Shown: in pieces, positions 31,500-43,600 of the stretch | How positions within the stretch are numbered: position 1 is the first letter of the stretch | Layout of the letters: each line of letters opens with the position of its first letter | Origin: Cinnamomum chago | Taxonomy: Eukaryota > Streptophyta > Magnoliopsida > Laurales > Lauraceae | NCBI GenBank assembly: GCA_038049695.1 | Contig: CP142460.1 | Coordinates: 35,560,001 to 35,624,000 of the forward strand | Length of the DNA stretch: 64,000 bases | Direction: 5' to 3' | The notes under the pieces: model-generated | Told to the model about the DNA's origin: nothing | The model's database searches: none | What the model saw: only the letters and a program-made list of their open reading frames with translations | Made by a program: the position numbers and the translations under genes

Positions 31500-32593
31500 A
31501 TCAACACATTGTAGAGATGTAGCCTCGAATTCTATCTGTGCATGAAGGGAGTAAAGTCATCAAGTATTTTATCAGCAATGGAGTTGTCTTCATCCATGCA
31601 AATTCCTTTGCAGATATAGTAGCTGTCGAGGCTATCCCTGTTGACCACATTAACCCATGCCTGGTTCAGAAGGGGTTGGCTGCAAGGGCGGATCTAGGGG
31701 GGAGCCACCCCAGCTTTCATCCAAAAAAAAAAAACTAGTTTTTCATATTTTCTGATTTTTTGTTCTTCTTCTATGGTTTTCTGAAATGGAGGTTTTGTAG
31801 TTTCTTTCTATTCTTCATTTTGATTTTTTGTGGTTGTGCCCTCCGGATCTCAGGTATGAATTTGGGGTGTTTTTATTACATGTGTTTGTTCATTTTCTGG
31901 TTTTTTGTTCTTCTTTTCTGGTTTTCTGAAATGGAGGTTTTGTAGTTTCTTTTTATTCTTCATCTTGATTCTTTGTGGTTGTGCCCTCTGGATCTCAAGT
32001 ACGAATTTGGGGTATTTTTATTACATGGGTTTGTTCATTTTCTGGTTTTTTGTTCTTTTTTTATGGTTTTCTGAAATGGAGGTTTTGTAATTTCTTTCTA
32101 TTCTTCATCTTGATTCTTTGTGGTTGTGGAGAAAGATTTGTTCTTTGTGTTACTAGAAGCTGTCAGCCTGCCACGTTATGGGATTGGGTTTCCCATTTAC
32201 AGTACCTCTGTAACTTTGTTTGTTCATCACTTCATTGTGAGTTGAAAATGAAAAGAAAAAAAAAACTTAGGAAAAAAAAATTAAAACCGGTCTTATGTAT
32301 TGTATATTGATAATTATTTACTATCTTAGGTTATAATGTCGCATTATCAAGCGCCCACTATTGCTATCTTTGGTGGGACATTGTTGCTATTTTTTATAGT
32401 TTTTGGTGAGACATTATTGCTATTTTTTTAGTGTAACTTAAGTGCAGCCCCCCCAGATTAGAAGTCCTGGATCCGCCCCTGGTTGGCTGAGTTCACCGAG
32501 AAGCTTAGCTCAGCCTCCACCGATTTGGAGAAGGCTGAAGCACAAATTGGCGTGGATGTTCACAGTGCTCTGAACTCTGCAATCACAGGGTAG
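31500..32593 (+). pseudogene. Mitochondrial ATP synthase delta subunit fragment, split by a hAT element
   Basis: With the insert at 31,683-32,481 removed, the frame reads [77 protein letters not shown] and SALNSAITG, then TAG at 32,591. This is the C-terminal half of plant mitochondrial F1 delta (bacterial epsilon homologue), the rotor subunit of ATP synthase. An in-frame TAG stands just before PRILSVHEG, where the family has Lys; since ATGTAG|CC also fits a splice acceptor, the piece may be a terminal exon rather than a retro-copy. Upstream exons were not found up to the Mutator-like element. The 799-bp insert plus missing N-terminus make it a pseudogene or gene relic. Confidence 0.85.
31683..32481. 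mobile_element. hAT-like element with internal 145-bp tandem repeat
   Basis: The 799-bp element has a perfect 8-bp target duplication GTTGGCTG (31,675-31,682 and 32,482-32,489). Inverted ends read CAAGGGCGGATCTAGG and, from the right, CAGGGGCGGATCCAGG. Inside, a unit of 144-145 bp with GGTTTTCTGAAATGGAGG repeats about 2.6 times (marks at 31,777, 31,921 and 32,066). It is T-rich on the plus strand and has no transposase. Confidence 0.92.
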
Positions 32594-33071
32594 CAAGTGG
32601 TAGGGTAATATGAGTTTACCTTAATTTTCTCTGCTCTTTAGCAGCATCATGAGGACTGTTGCATCCTTGGATGGAAAATCATTCAGACTATTATATGCTA
32701 GATTGTTTGCTGGGACCCCTTCAAAGTTTTCAGCTTTTATATTGAACTCTTGTTTTTTTAATTTGAATAAGTTTTAGAATAAAAATCACAACATTTTCAG
32801 TTGTCAATTCTTGAATAATATGCTTAATCTCAGAACTAGACTGTTGATTTCAAGATAGATTGGAAATTATTCTGTTATTGGGGTGCCTCCCTCCACGATG
32901 GAGTCACTCCAATGAGTCTCTCACCAAAACATGGAATTGGTGCATGGCTGCCAAATAATTCATCTATGTTTGTTTTTTTCTCTGCTGAGTAGGAGCATTC
33001 TTTTCTTTATTTACTTTTTGCTGGTTGTTTAGTTTTCTTGTCATTGTTCTCTTGTTGTGGAATGCAACAAC
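32594..33071. other. Former 3' flank of the ATP synthase fragment
   Basis: AT-rich sequence after the stop codon resembles 3'-UTR/flank. No gene is supported. It ends at the ACAAC target duplication of the Tekay-like element. Confidence 0.4.
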
Positions 33072-35862
33072 TATCGCGACCCCGGAACGGACCCCGGGCC
33101 CGCGACGAGTTGATTGCATTGTTTTCCCACAGGTTCCCGCGGTGAGGATTCCAGAAGCACGCGGAATCTGTCTCACATGATCAAGTTTGCGGAAGCGTGT
33201 AGCAAATCACATCAAGATAAGCACCAATAAAATGTTAAGTGCTATGACAATTAACAACAAGACTTAGTATCAAAAGAGAGGAGTTAACATGGCATTCCCA
33301 ACACAATTCAAGTTATGAGACTAACACAAAAGTAAGTTAAGTTTTTGTTACATCCCATAAGAGGCCAACACAGGCCAATACAATTCTCAAAAATAATAAA
33401 AAGAACCCCATGACAAAATGTAACGAAACTCAAGAACCCGCCCGACGTCTAATTGACATCGTCGGGCTGCCACTCTCTCACTGGGGGTGGCTCAAGAGCC
33501 TCCTCCTGACGCTCCTCCTCAAAGGCAACGTCTCCTGCACCTGGGCACCAACATACAAGGGCCAAACACAACGGTTTGGCAGGTAATCAATTTAGGCATG
33601 AGCATACAAGTAGTAAGTGTTTCAGAAAACATATAAAGGCATTTTGCTTAATTGTAAATAGTTACATGACTAAGGTACATTTCAAAATACGAGCAAAGCT
33701 GACATGAATACTTATAATATCATGAATAGTTACATTCCACAAAGAGCCCATCCTTTCTCTATCATTTATAATGAAAAGAGCAAGCACGCACGACAAGCAC
33801 GATATAAATAATATAATCACGACACGATTCCCACATATACGGGGATTCCGGCCGCGGAACCGGACACGCACGATGTGTAATAAATACACGACCAGTCTGC
33901 AGAGAGTCCACATGTTTAAGGACCCCCAGACAGTGGATCAAATTGAAAGGGCAGTCCAAGCTCAGTGGTGTTCGCTTAATTCATGAATGCACAAAACACG
34001 CGAAACACTATTAAAACATGTAGAGATAAAAAGGGGGAATCACTTAACAAAACACGACAAGCACGACTAGCAAGGGCATAATTAATATGCATAACACACT
34101 TAGGAAGTGACCCCTTTTTCTTGAAACAAATCTTCAAAACGAGCTTATACTTGAAATCCAAAACGAATATACGACGGTACTAATTGTACCAAAACGGAAG
34201 TTCAAACACGAAATCCATCAAGCACGTGTTAAGGTTATTAATTGACCTTGTGTAATTGGGACCCCAAATGTCAGAAATATGCATAGATTGGTGTCCCCGA
34301 AGTTGGGTTGCATTTCAAAGTTCCATTTACACAATGTCAAGCCAAAACCCTTAACATAGTCTAGTTTTTCAACCTTCAAGAAAATACATAAATGGAACCA
34401 TTCTTTATCCTGAATCTGGCAGGTTCGCTCGAGCGGAATTGACACTTTGCTCGAATGAGACAGTTCGCTCGAGCGGACCATAAGGTCGCTCGGGCGAACA
34501 ACTCTCTGTCTTGCTCCAGACTAGACAGTGGGCAGTTCGTTCGAGCGGACCATAAGGTCGCTCGAGCGGATAGCTCTCTGTCTGCGCTCGGACCAAGCAG
34601 TGGCCTGGTCGCTCGAGCGGACCCAATGCGGACCCAATGGTCGCTCGAGCGAACAAACTTCTGCCTGTGCTCGCTGAGTGCAGAAAAACCCTTCCTCTTG
34701 TACAACTTCCAATACATTTCTCTCATTCTTCTCATCCTTAAGCCACATACAATCCTTTGAGCCTTCATGCTCACCAAGTGTTCATTTTTCACAATTTCAA
34801 ACATTCCATCCAATGAAAACATGATCATGAAGTTTATAAACAAGTTTAGAATGCACAATTTCTAGAACAATAATGTAATTACACATGCAACATGGAGCCT
34901 ATAGAGATTACTTGCCTTTGCCCAAATGCTAACAATCCTCTTCAAACACTCCTACTCAAGAGCTAAGCCAACACTACAAGAGTCCCAAGGAAATCCATTC
35001 AAAACTCAACAAAAATGAAAGCAAAGAACCCATTTTCACAAAAAGGGTTTTCAATATGAAAAACAAGATTTTTAAGAACCAAAAAGACTTCATGAAAAGT
35101 ATGGGTTGAAGCTCTAACCTAGAAATGGCCCAACAAGAAGAGATGAAGAAAATGAACAAGAAACTCCAAGAAATTTGTATTAATAGAAAGCTTGCAAGGA
35201 GACGAAGAAGATGATTGTCTTTGAATTTTATTTGGAGATCTCTAGCTAGAGCATGCAAGAGGAATGAAGGGGAAGGGAAAAGGGGGTTTTTAGCCCTAGG
35301 TTAAGAAAGTTGCAGGATTTTGGGAAAGTGAATGAAAGAGATGAAGGTTAGGCTTAAGTGATGCCAATGGGGCCCAATGAATCCAATCCTAACATTGACA
35401 AAAACGCGATCATGCGGGTCTCGAATGAATTCGACGAAGAAGGATAAAACGATCCTCGAAATATCTAGTTTCTAAAAAGTATAATTTTTACATGGTTTTG
35501 AGATCTCGAAATTTGTGTCCAGATTTGTGTAAAAAGACCACTTTACCCTTTTTGGGCCAGAACTTGGGTTTTTGGGCTTCCAACATGAATGGGCTGAAAA
35601 CGAAAGTCGTAACACACAGTAAATATCATGTAAATGAATTCAAAATCACGATTACACGGAAACCGATACGATCCTCCTAAGCTTACACATACACTCAGGC
35701 CTTTCTGAGTGTGTCTGACTAATACTAAACGTTATCAAAATACCCAAAACTATGTCCAAGACTAAAACTAATTACTTCTAACCCAACGACAACTAAACCC
35801 ACTTAGGACTAAACACACACTAATCGCACACTAATCGAATTGGTCTGGGTCAGGGTCTAACA
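33072..35862 (-). repeat. Tekay-like 3' LTR, 2,791 bp
   Basis: Near-identical to 44,881-47,659. On the minus strand it starts TGTTAGACCCTGACCC and ends GGTCGCGATA (TG..CA with CA decayed to TA). It contains a cluster of CGCTCGAGCG palindromes at about 34,420-34,660. Frames within it, including one of 160 codons, are repeat products. Confidence 0.95.
34425..34660. repeat. CGCTCGAGCG palindrome cluster in the Tekay-like LTR
   Basis: TTCGCTCGAGCGGA and variants (GCTCGGGCGAAC, GTTCGAGCGG) recur about eight times in 240 bp. The same cluster is present in the other LTR at about 46,234-46,470. Confidence 0.85.
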
Positions 35863-35938
35863 TCCTCCACCCCTTAGGATATTTAGTCCACCAAATAAAT
35901 CAAACAATTACCTCTGGTAAAAGCTGTGGGTACTTCCT

Positions 35939-36691
35939 CTACACTTGCTCTCTCAATTCCCAGGTGGCTTCTTCTGGCTCGTGATTTTCCCAAAGTACGA
36001 CCCAATGAATATTCCGATTTCTCAATTCTTGCTCTTTTGTATCGATGATCCTGATCGGCCTTTCCACATACGAGGCATTTTCCCGAATCTCCAAAGGTTC
36101 GTGCTGTAGAATGTGTGCAGGACTAGGGACATATTTCTTGAGCATAGAAACATGAAATACATTGTGCACCCCGGAAAGTTCCGGTGGTAACACAAGTCTA
36201 TAAGCGACATCTCCAATCTTGCTTAAAATTTCATACGGACCAATAAACCTTCTAGACAATTTTCCCTTCTGGCCGAATCTCAAAGTTCCTCTAACTGGTA
36301 ATATTTTCAAGAACACTTTGTCACCCACCTGAAACTGCAATTCTCTTCGGCGAGTATCTGCATAACTTTTCTGCCTACTTCGGGAGATCTTCAAACGTTC
36401 CCGAATCAGCTTGACCTTGTCACTTGTCTCTCCAACTATCGTCGGTCCATGAAAACTACGCTCACCAACTTCTTCCCAGCAAACCGGAGTTCGACATCTT
36501 CTACCATAAAGTGCCTCGAAAGGTGCCATACCGATGCTAGAGTAGTAACTATTGTTATAAGCAAATTCACAAAGCGGTAAGCACTCATCCCACTGAACCT
36601 TGAAATCCAATACACAAGCACGCAACATGTCTTCGAGAGTCTGTATCGTCCTTTCTAACTGACCATCTGTCTGAGGATGATATGTCGTGCT
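35939..36691 (-). pseudogene. Tekay-like integrase C-terminal part with chromodomain-like end
   Basis: The minus-strand frame starts at the insert border with TTYHPQTDGQLERTIQTLED, which holds the third catalytic residue (Glu of QLER), followed by MLRACVLDFK, CEFAYNNSYYSSIGMAPFEA, LYGRRCRTPVCW, QVGDKVFLKI, GKLSRRFIGPYEI and HNVFHVSMLKKYVP, all standard Gypsy integrase blocks. The last 45 residues (YVERPIRIIDTKEQELRNRN, then VLWENHEPEEATWE) resemble the degenerate chromodomain of the Tekay/Del lineage, which directs insertion into heterochromatin. It is continuous with 40,851-41,263 once the solo LTR is removed. Confidence 0.92.
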
Positions 36692-37189
36692 TGTGAGAAC
36701 CCGACCCCTAATCTCTTGGATTAGTGTTGTTTTAATTATGGATTAGTTTCTTTTAGTGGGATTAGTATTTGTTGGGTTGAGTTTATGAGCTAGAATGGTT
36801 TTTCTCTAGTTTTGGGGAATTTTGAGGGCCTTTGTGATTAGTGGGACCCTTTGGGGGTTCTTTTAGTGACTTTGCGCGAGATTGGGAGGTTATTCGAATT
36901 CCTGATAATTCTTGTTTTAGCCTCATTTGACTCATTTTGTTAACCTCTACAACTTTCGTGTTGACTCCGTACCCATTCGAAGCTCCGAAAATCAGTTTTT
37001 CCAGCCCGGAGGGCAAATCGGTCTTTTCACATTGAATCTGGACCCAAATTTCGAGATCTCAGAACCATGCCAAAATTATACTTTTTGAAAACTAGATTTT
37101 ATGAGAAACATTTTTCTCTTCTTCGTCGATCGCATCCGAGGCCCACAAGGAGATGTTTTACCCTTGGCAAGCTTTGAGTGTGGTGGGGC

Positions 37190-37215
37190 CCACACCCACC
37201 CATTATATAAGTGAC
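37190..37215 (+). promoter_or_regulatory. LTR TATA box
   Basis: TATATAAG at about 37,204-37,211 is followed by a CT-rich leader. The equivalent positions in the related LTRs hold TTATATATGG (about 53,610) and CCATATAAGG (about 62,383). Confidence 0.55.
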
Positions 37216-38414
37216 TCCACTCTCTCTTTCTCCCTCATTTCTCCATTCCATCGACTGAAACCTCCCAGCTACAGTGCCAGCAGCCCTTCTTCTCCATTTC
37301 TTCCATTTCTCTTGCTCTAATGGAGCCTCCAAGCCACCAAATCCGACGAGGGAGCTCCGACAACTTCTTCTCCTTCATCTCCCCTCTTGTTTGACACCAT
37401 TTTTGTGGGAAACCAAGGTGGGCAGCCCCTATTGCAAGCTTCTTCTTGTTGATTCATGACTCTAGAGGTAAAGACTCCTTCCCATTTTCCCTTTTTGTGC
37501 AATGGCTTTCCCTCAAGTTCTATTTCCTAGCTTGGTTTGAGCCCATTCATTGTCTTCCTTTGTTTAACCCATTTTAGGGTTTGTTTTGGGGGTTTTTGTA
37601 GAGATTGTTGATCTTGAGCTTGAGAGGTGATTAGGAGCTTGGTTGCTTGATTTGAGTCTAAGGCAAGTGGATGAATGGTTGGTTTTAATGTTATCAAAGT
37701 TTTATGAGAAAATCCTAAGTTTTATTACTTGTTCTTGATAATGTGATATATGCTTCTACACATGCTTCTTGTCATATTTCTATTGATTTCGAAATTGCAT
37801 ATTAATGGTGGTTTCTCTCTTGTTAATCTCTTGGGAAAAAATGTGCTTTCATTTGGTCAAGGTTTGCTCATATGATTTTAAAATGAATGGGGTTGGTTTC
37901 CCATTCATGTTTATGTTTACTAGCTTGCATTGATTTGAAATAGATGCTCATTTAATGAGTTTTGCTAAATCATCTATTGTTTTGGAAATGGGATCAATGG
38001 TTTTTAATTACCCCTTGATTATGGCAAATGGACCCTTGTATACAATGGAGATTCTTCCCTTTGGTTTGGTTTTAAGTGAGAAGAAAGGAGATGTTTAGTT
38101 TTACATTTTCATTGGAGTTTTCATGAGGAATGTGATTGGCTAAGTCATTTAATGTTTTGTAAACATGTTGGTTTAGCATGTATTGTCCTTTGGTTATATC
38201 CTAAATGAATGTTGTGAAATGGTTTCCTTCTTCCCTTGTATTGGAATCGATGTTGATGGAAGAGGTGAGGAGATGAACCCATATTGGAGTTGTGGAGAAG
38301 TGTAAATAGTTGCATTGGAGGAGCTTTTAGCTCAGTTATGTGGCAAGGATTAAGTGGAAGTGAGGAGGATGATTTTGAGGAGGAAAATGACTCAAATCTG
38401 AACACAGTGGGTGA

Positions 38415-38740
38415 TTCCCGCACTGGCGGTCAGCCTGCGGTCACCCGGCGGCTAGCCGCCTGGTGACTGGCGGCTAACCGCCAGGTAGCCGAAATGTCAC
38501 GGTTCCTTTTCCAGAGAGCATCATTCTCCACCTCAAAACTCAGTCAGCTCCACGGTTGACCAGCGGCTAACCGCCGAACACATCGGCGGCTAACCGCCAG
38601 CTAACCGCACTTGGCGGTCAGCTTTCTAGTAAGCTGCATTTCTGCAGCCCAGCCGCGGTCAGCTGTGCGGTCAGCCAGCGGCTAGCCGCCTGCCCCAGCG
38701 GCGGCTAACCGCCAACTGACCGCCAGGTAACCGAAATTCC
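38415..38740. repeat. GGCGGCTAACCGCC minisatellite in the solo LTR
   Basis: Short palindromic units (GGCGGCTAACCGCC, GCGGCTAGCCGCC, GCGGTCAGC) recur many times in about 320 bp and contrast with the AT-rich surroundings. The equivalent block is at about 54,455-54,910 in the second solo LTR and about 63,240-63,540 in the third LTR. Confidence 0.88.
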
Positions 38741-40850
38741 CCAGATTTCGAAAAGCTCACCGCTCGAACGAACTCTCCGGTTCGTTCGAGCGTTGAGCTT
38801 TGTCGATCAAAGGAGATTCACTAAGCATTGTATGAGGCCATTCAAGAAAGAAACCATATCACAAGGATGTCATTCAAAGTTTTGAAAAGTGTAAAAGTGC
38901 ATAAGGAGCCCGGAATGTCTTTAAACTCAAGGAGTACCAAGTAATTGTTATAATCGACATACGGGACCCCTATTCACTTAAATAGATCTTGAAACCGATA
39001 TTTTTACCCGAAATTGTTATAGTTCATTGTTTCACCTCTTTTCCCGAGATTTGCATTACATGACTTGTTTTCCCGAAAGCATTGGAGTTACTCTAGTAAC
39101 AGTCATTTGTCCCGAAGTGCATTGCATCACATGATACGACAGTGTGCCCTTGAGCACCCCGTTTTACCCGTTTATTTATTATACTTGATTGACTTGTTTC
39201 CCGAAAGCATTGAAGTTACTTTAGTAACAGTTATTTGTCCCGAGATGTATTCCCGATATGAAGTGACTGTGTGCCCTTGAGCACCCCCGGTTTACCCGTT
39301 TATTTACTGTACTTGATTTACTTGCATATGTCTCGATTGGTTTTGACCTATGAGTCGGCATCACTAAGCTTGGATACCTTGTCGGTTTGATCCACCGACT
39401 TGGAGATCCATCTCCCGTCCCGCCAGCTGCAGTTTGGATCCCGATACCCGGTTATTACCGTGGTCCCGTCCCGATACCCGGTTCGCTACCGTGGTCCCGT
39501 TCCCGTTCCCGTATATTTATTATTGTATATATGATTTACGTTGAGTCTCCTCACCTTGTGTGACTGAGACCAACGTCCCGCTCTTGTCACTTCGGTGATA
39601 GAGGACTTAGCTTCTTGTGATTGCCATCTTGCCAGTTCCCGATTCCTTGGACACCCGACATGGTTTATATTGCTTACTTGTTTTCAGATAAATGATTCAT
39701 TGCTTTTATGAAAGTTGTTATTTAGATAAGTGTTAATGCTCTCTATTGTAAATTTAGTCACTATTATATTGTTTTATGTCCTTTGCACACGTATATGTTT
39801 TAAATGGATACCGGTTGGGCGAATACCCATGCTTTTACATATGTTTCAAACGATCGATGGTTTTACTAGATTTATGTGATTACACATGTTTTAAATGAAT
39901 ACCCGAATTGTTAAATATCCCTGCTTTGAGATATGTTTTAAATGAACACCCAGTTTTATTAAATATCTGTATTTTCACATATCTTTCAAATGGACTTTGG
40001 TTTTGCCAGACTGCTATGGATACCCGATTTGTTGTATACTCATGTTTTTACTTAAGTCTCAAATGAACGTTGTTTTGGCCATACCGCTATATTTATACCT
40101 GTTTTAGACGAACACCCGATTGTCAAATATCTATGATTATAGATGATGTAAATGAACACATGTTTTGTTAGATATTCATGTTTTACCCATGCTTGAAATG
40201 AATACAGGTTTTCCCCGAGATTCCCGACTTTTGCACCCGTTTAATTATATGCAGCATTTGATCGAATAGCATGATGTATCTTATGTTTTATTCTTCAGTA
40301 TATTTGTTATCTTTTCATCCACCTGCCAGACCGTCGTGTCTGACCCACTACTTTTGGTACTCAGGTTCAGATTTCTTGCCCCGAGTTGGGTGTCTTGTTG
40401 GCTTTGGAGACATGCCTTGCAGGTTGTTTTGTCGGCTATGTCATGTAGACAATGAGCTTGACATCGGAGCTACGTCACATTTGGGTAGTGGTTTATAGCT
40501 TCTTGTTGTATGGCTTTTGTTAGCCTTTTTCTTGGGATTCTTAATTAATGTACATTGATAATGGTAACTTGAACATATTTGGGAATGCAATATCCTGTTA
40601 CTGTCAGCTCTTTAAATTATTGTGATGGTTACTCCAGTCTGGTATGATTCTTGAGATAATAGCTATGTGCTAAAGGTTGAGTGCGACGCGGAATCCGATG
40701 GCCACGGACTTCGGGTCGCAACGCCACAAATGCTTCCGCAAAATATTCAGAATGTGTTGTCTTCACACACGCGGATCCTGGGAGAAGTAAAATACAATTA
40801 TTCCTTAATCCCATCTCCCGCCCCCGAGGTTTCGGTTCGGGGGCGTGACA

Positions 40851-41263
40851 GTGCTAAACTGGAGTTTGGTACCCATTGACTCATGAAGTGTTTTCCAAAA
40901 TTTTGAAACGAATCTGTTGTCTCTGTCTGAAGTGATGGAGACGGGTTGACCATGTTTACTAACAATTTCATCAACAAATAACTTTGCAAGTGGTGCCAAA
41001 TGCATCATATTCCCAGTCTTCATCGGAATGAAATGACCAGACTTTGTCAGACGATCTACAATAATCCAAATCGCATTATTTCCCTTCTTGGTATTCGGCA
41101 AACCGGAAACGAAATCCATGGTGATGTGCTCCCATTTCCACTCCGGAATCTCCAACGGTTGTAACAAACCTGGGGGCTTCTGATGCTCTGCCTTAATCAA
41201 CTGACAAGTTAGACAACGAGACGCAAAAGCTGTTATCTCTCTCTCTTCATGTTGTTCCACCAA
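40851..41263 (-). pseudogene. Tekay-like integrase core
   Basis: The frame has CLTCQLIKAEHQKPPGLLQP (end of the zinc finger), WEHITMDFVSGLP (first catalytic Asp), IWIIVDRLTKSGHFIP, and SITSDRDNRFVSKFW (second catalytic Asp; usual form DRDPRF). It is cut by the solo LTR at 40,850. The N-terminal zinc-finger His residues lie in the preceding frame (HSTRYSMHLGSTKMYHNLK, about 41,300), so a frameshift near 41,250 separates them. Confidence 0.92.
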
Positions 41264-41883
41264 AATCTATTCTTCAAATTGTGGTACATCTTCGTGCTAC
41301 CCAGATGCATAGAATATCTCGTGCTGTGAGCTTCATTCATTATTTCACTCTTCAAATCATCCACATTTGGCACACACAACCCATCACGAAAATACAATAT
41401 CCCATTCACCATCTTGAAATCTGGACGTTCTGTAATATGTTCTACTATCTTTGCCAAGTCTGGGTCTTGCAACTGACTTTCCTTGATCTTCTGGATGAAG
41501 GTAGGTTCTGATACTGTCATGTTTGCTAACATCGCACCCAATTTCAGGGTTTGCACTTCTACACCCAATTCTTCAAACTGCTGTAAGACACCTATTCCTC
41601 TCAAACTGGCAATGACCACTGATTTCCTGCTCAATGCATCAGTTACAACATTCACTTTGCCTGGATGATATTTGATTAGAAAGTCATAATCCTTGATATA
41701 CTCCATCCATCGTCTCTGTCTCATATTTAAATCCTTCTGCGAGAACAAGTATTGTAAGCTTCGGTGATCTAAATGGACTTCAAACTTCTCTCTATAGAGA
41801 TAGTGTCTCCACATTTTCAAAGCAAAAACAACTGCTGCCAATTCCAAGTCATGAATTGCATAGTTCTTCTCATGGTCCTTCAA
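41233..41883 (-). pseudogene. Tekay-like RNase H end, linker and integrase zinc finger
   Basis: Contains the RNase H tail (NYAIHDLELAAVVFALKMWR, HYLYREKFEVHLDHRSLQYL, IKYHPGKVNVVTDALSRK) and the integrase HHCC start (EAHSTRYSMHLGSTKMYHNL). It is separated from RT by a stop codon at 41,884-41,886 (SR-stop-LKDHEKNY), which looks like a point change of a Gln or similar codon. Confidence 0.92.
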
Positions 41884-42680
41884 CTACCTCGAGCCATAAG
41901 CAATCACCTTGCCATCCTGCATCAATACACAACCCAGTCCCACATTCGAAGCATCTGTATAAACAATAAATCCGTCGTTGCCCGATGGTAATGTAAGGAT
42001 TGGGGCTATGGTTAACCTTCCTTTCAACTCTTGAAAACTTGTTTCACACTGTTCGGTCCAAACAAATGGGACATTCTTCCTTGTCAATTTTGTCAACGGT
42101 GCTGCAATAGACGAAAAACCTTGGACAAATCTTCTGTAATAGTCTGCTAACCCCAAAAAGCTTTTGATTTCTGTAACACTGCTCGGCCTTACCCAATTAA
42201 CAACTGCCTCTATCTTGGCTGGATCAACTGCTAAACCTTCTCTGGAGATGATGTGGCCTAGAAAAACAACTTGCTCTAACCAGAATTCGCACTTACTGAG
42301 TTTTACATAAAGCTGGTTGTCCCTCAAAAGCTGCAACGCTGTCCTCAAGTGTTCTTCGTGCTCCTTCTTACTCTTGGAATACACAAGGACATCATCAATG
42401 AATACTACCGTAGAGTGATCCAGATAGGGTGCAAAGACTTTGTTCATAAGAGCCATAAAGACTGCGGGTGCATTTGTCAAACCAAAGGGCATCACTAAGA
42501 ACTCATAGTGCCCATATCTTATTCTGAAGGCTGTTTTCTGAACATCTGAGTCTCTAACTCTCAACTGATGGTACCCTGACCTCAAGTCTATCTTGGAAAA
42601 ATAGGCTGCTCCTTGCAATTGATCAAATAATTCGTCTATCCTTGGCAATGGAACTTGTTCTTCACGGTCACATGGTTCAA
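41884..42680 (-). pseudogene. Tekay-like reverse transcriptase
   Basis: Blocks in order: [60 protein letters not shown], the catalytic box [12 protein letters not shown] (FIDD near 42,390-42,402), [20 protein letters not shown] and the start of RNase H ([18 protein letters not shown]). All catalytic residues are present. The first RT block lies in another frame upstream; a one-base loss near 42,650 causes the shift (KFHCQG where the family reads KFPLPRID). Confidence 0.94.
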
Positions 42681-43445
42681 CTTCCTGTAGTCGATGCACA
42701 TTCTCAAACTTCCATCCTTCTTTTGCACAAACAACACCGGTGCACCCCAAGGTGAAACACTTGGCCTAATAAAGCCTTTGCTCAACAATTCTTGCAATTG
42801 GAGTTTTAGTTCACCCATTTCTACTGGATCCATTCTGTATGGTGCAATCGAGATCGGAGCCGTCCCTGGTAGGAGCTCAATTGTGAACTCAACTTCTCTG
42901 ATTGGTGGTAAACCCGGGATTTCTTCTGGAAAAACATCCGGAAATTCACACACAATGGGGATATCCTCCACCCCTTGGGACTGTTTATCCTCCGTGATAA
43001 ACGCAATAATGCCTGACACCCACTCTGAACTAATCTGCTTGCCTTCAAAACTGAAATAAACCCTGCCTGAGTTTTTCTCCTGTTCCCCTGGAATATCAAT
43101 TCTGCCTGTGGTCCTTGGAATCTGAATGTTATGGTTTTACTAAAACAATCCATGGTGGCATGATATGCTTCTAACCAATCCATGCCTAAGATGACATCAA
43201 AATCATGCATGTCCAAAACTATGAGGTTCGCCGGTAAATTCACATCTCCTAACAAAACTGTACAGCTAGCGTAATGGGTTCTACACACAACTTGTTTCCC
43301 TACTGGAGTGGTTACTACTAGAATATAATCCAATTCACTACATGGTGCATCAATCATCTTAGCAAAACTAGGGGATGAAAAGGAATGTGTGGATCCAGGG
43401 TCAAACAAAATCTGGGCTTCTACCCCACGAACAAGAAGTTTACCT
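42636..43445 (-). pseudogene. Tekay-like protease and RT N-terminus, frameshifted
   Basis: The protease reads ILFDPGSTHSFSSPSFA; the family has D-S-G, so Ser is changed to Pro beside the catalytic Asp. FDVILGMDWLEAYHATMDC is the end of the protease fold. A frameshift near 43,000 leads to the frame with [40 protein letters not shown] and [20 protein letters not shown], the first RT block. Confidence 0.9.
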
Positions 43446-43600
43446 TCTACAACGTCTCATGCAACTTCAGCATCTGCACGGTTGAGATAATATAAACGTC
43501 CATGCATCTGTAGTCTATTCGGTGCTTGGTTCTGCCTTCCTTGGCCATGTTTGTTCTGTTGTGGAGGACGAGCATTCTGATTCTGTGCTGGTGGCCTAGC

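Larger units (their letters stand above)
36692..40850 (+). mobile_element. Solo LTR, 4.2 kb, in the Tekay-like integrase
   Basis: Bounded by TGTGAGAACCCGACC and GGGGGCGTGACA with a perfect 5-bp duplication GTGCT (36,687-36,691 and 40,851-40,855). No gag, pol, primer site or second LTR is inside, so it is one LTR left by LTR-LTR recombination. It shares its layout with the solo LTR at 53,108 and the LTR at 61,882: CCTTTGGGGG(G)TTC motif, TATA box (about 37,204), CTTCTTCGTCGA motif, GGCGGCTAACCGCC minisatellite, TGTGCCCTTGAGCACC motif. It is longer because of internal duplications at 39,060-39,310 (about 120 bp, twice) and about 39,780-40,220 (degenerate, about 60 bp). Confidence 0.92.

Noticed and set aside
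33662..33986. Short frames repeated at 45,471-45,795
   Set aside because: These are identical because they lie in the two LTRs of one element; they are not genes.
34376..34858. 160-codon frame in the Tekay-like LTR
   Set aside because: It spans the CGCTCGAGCG repeat cluster, and the copy in the other LTR is equally open only because the LTRs are nearly identical.
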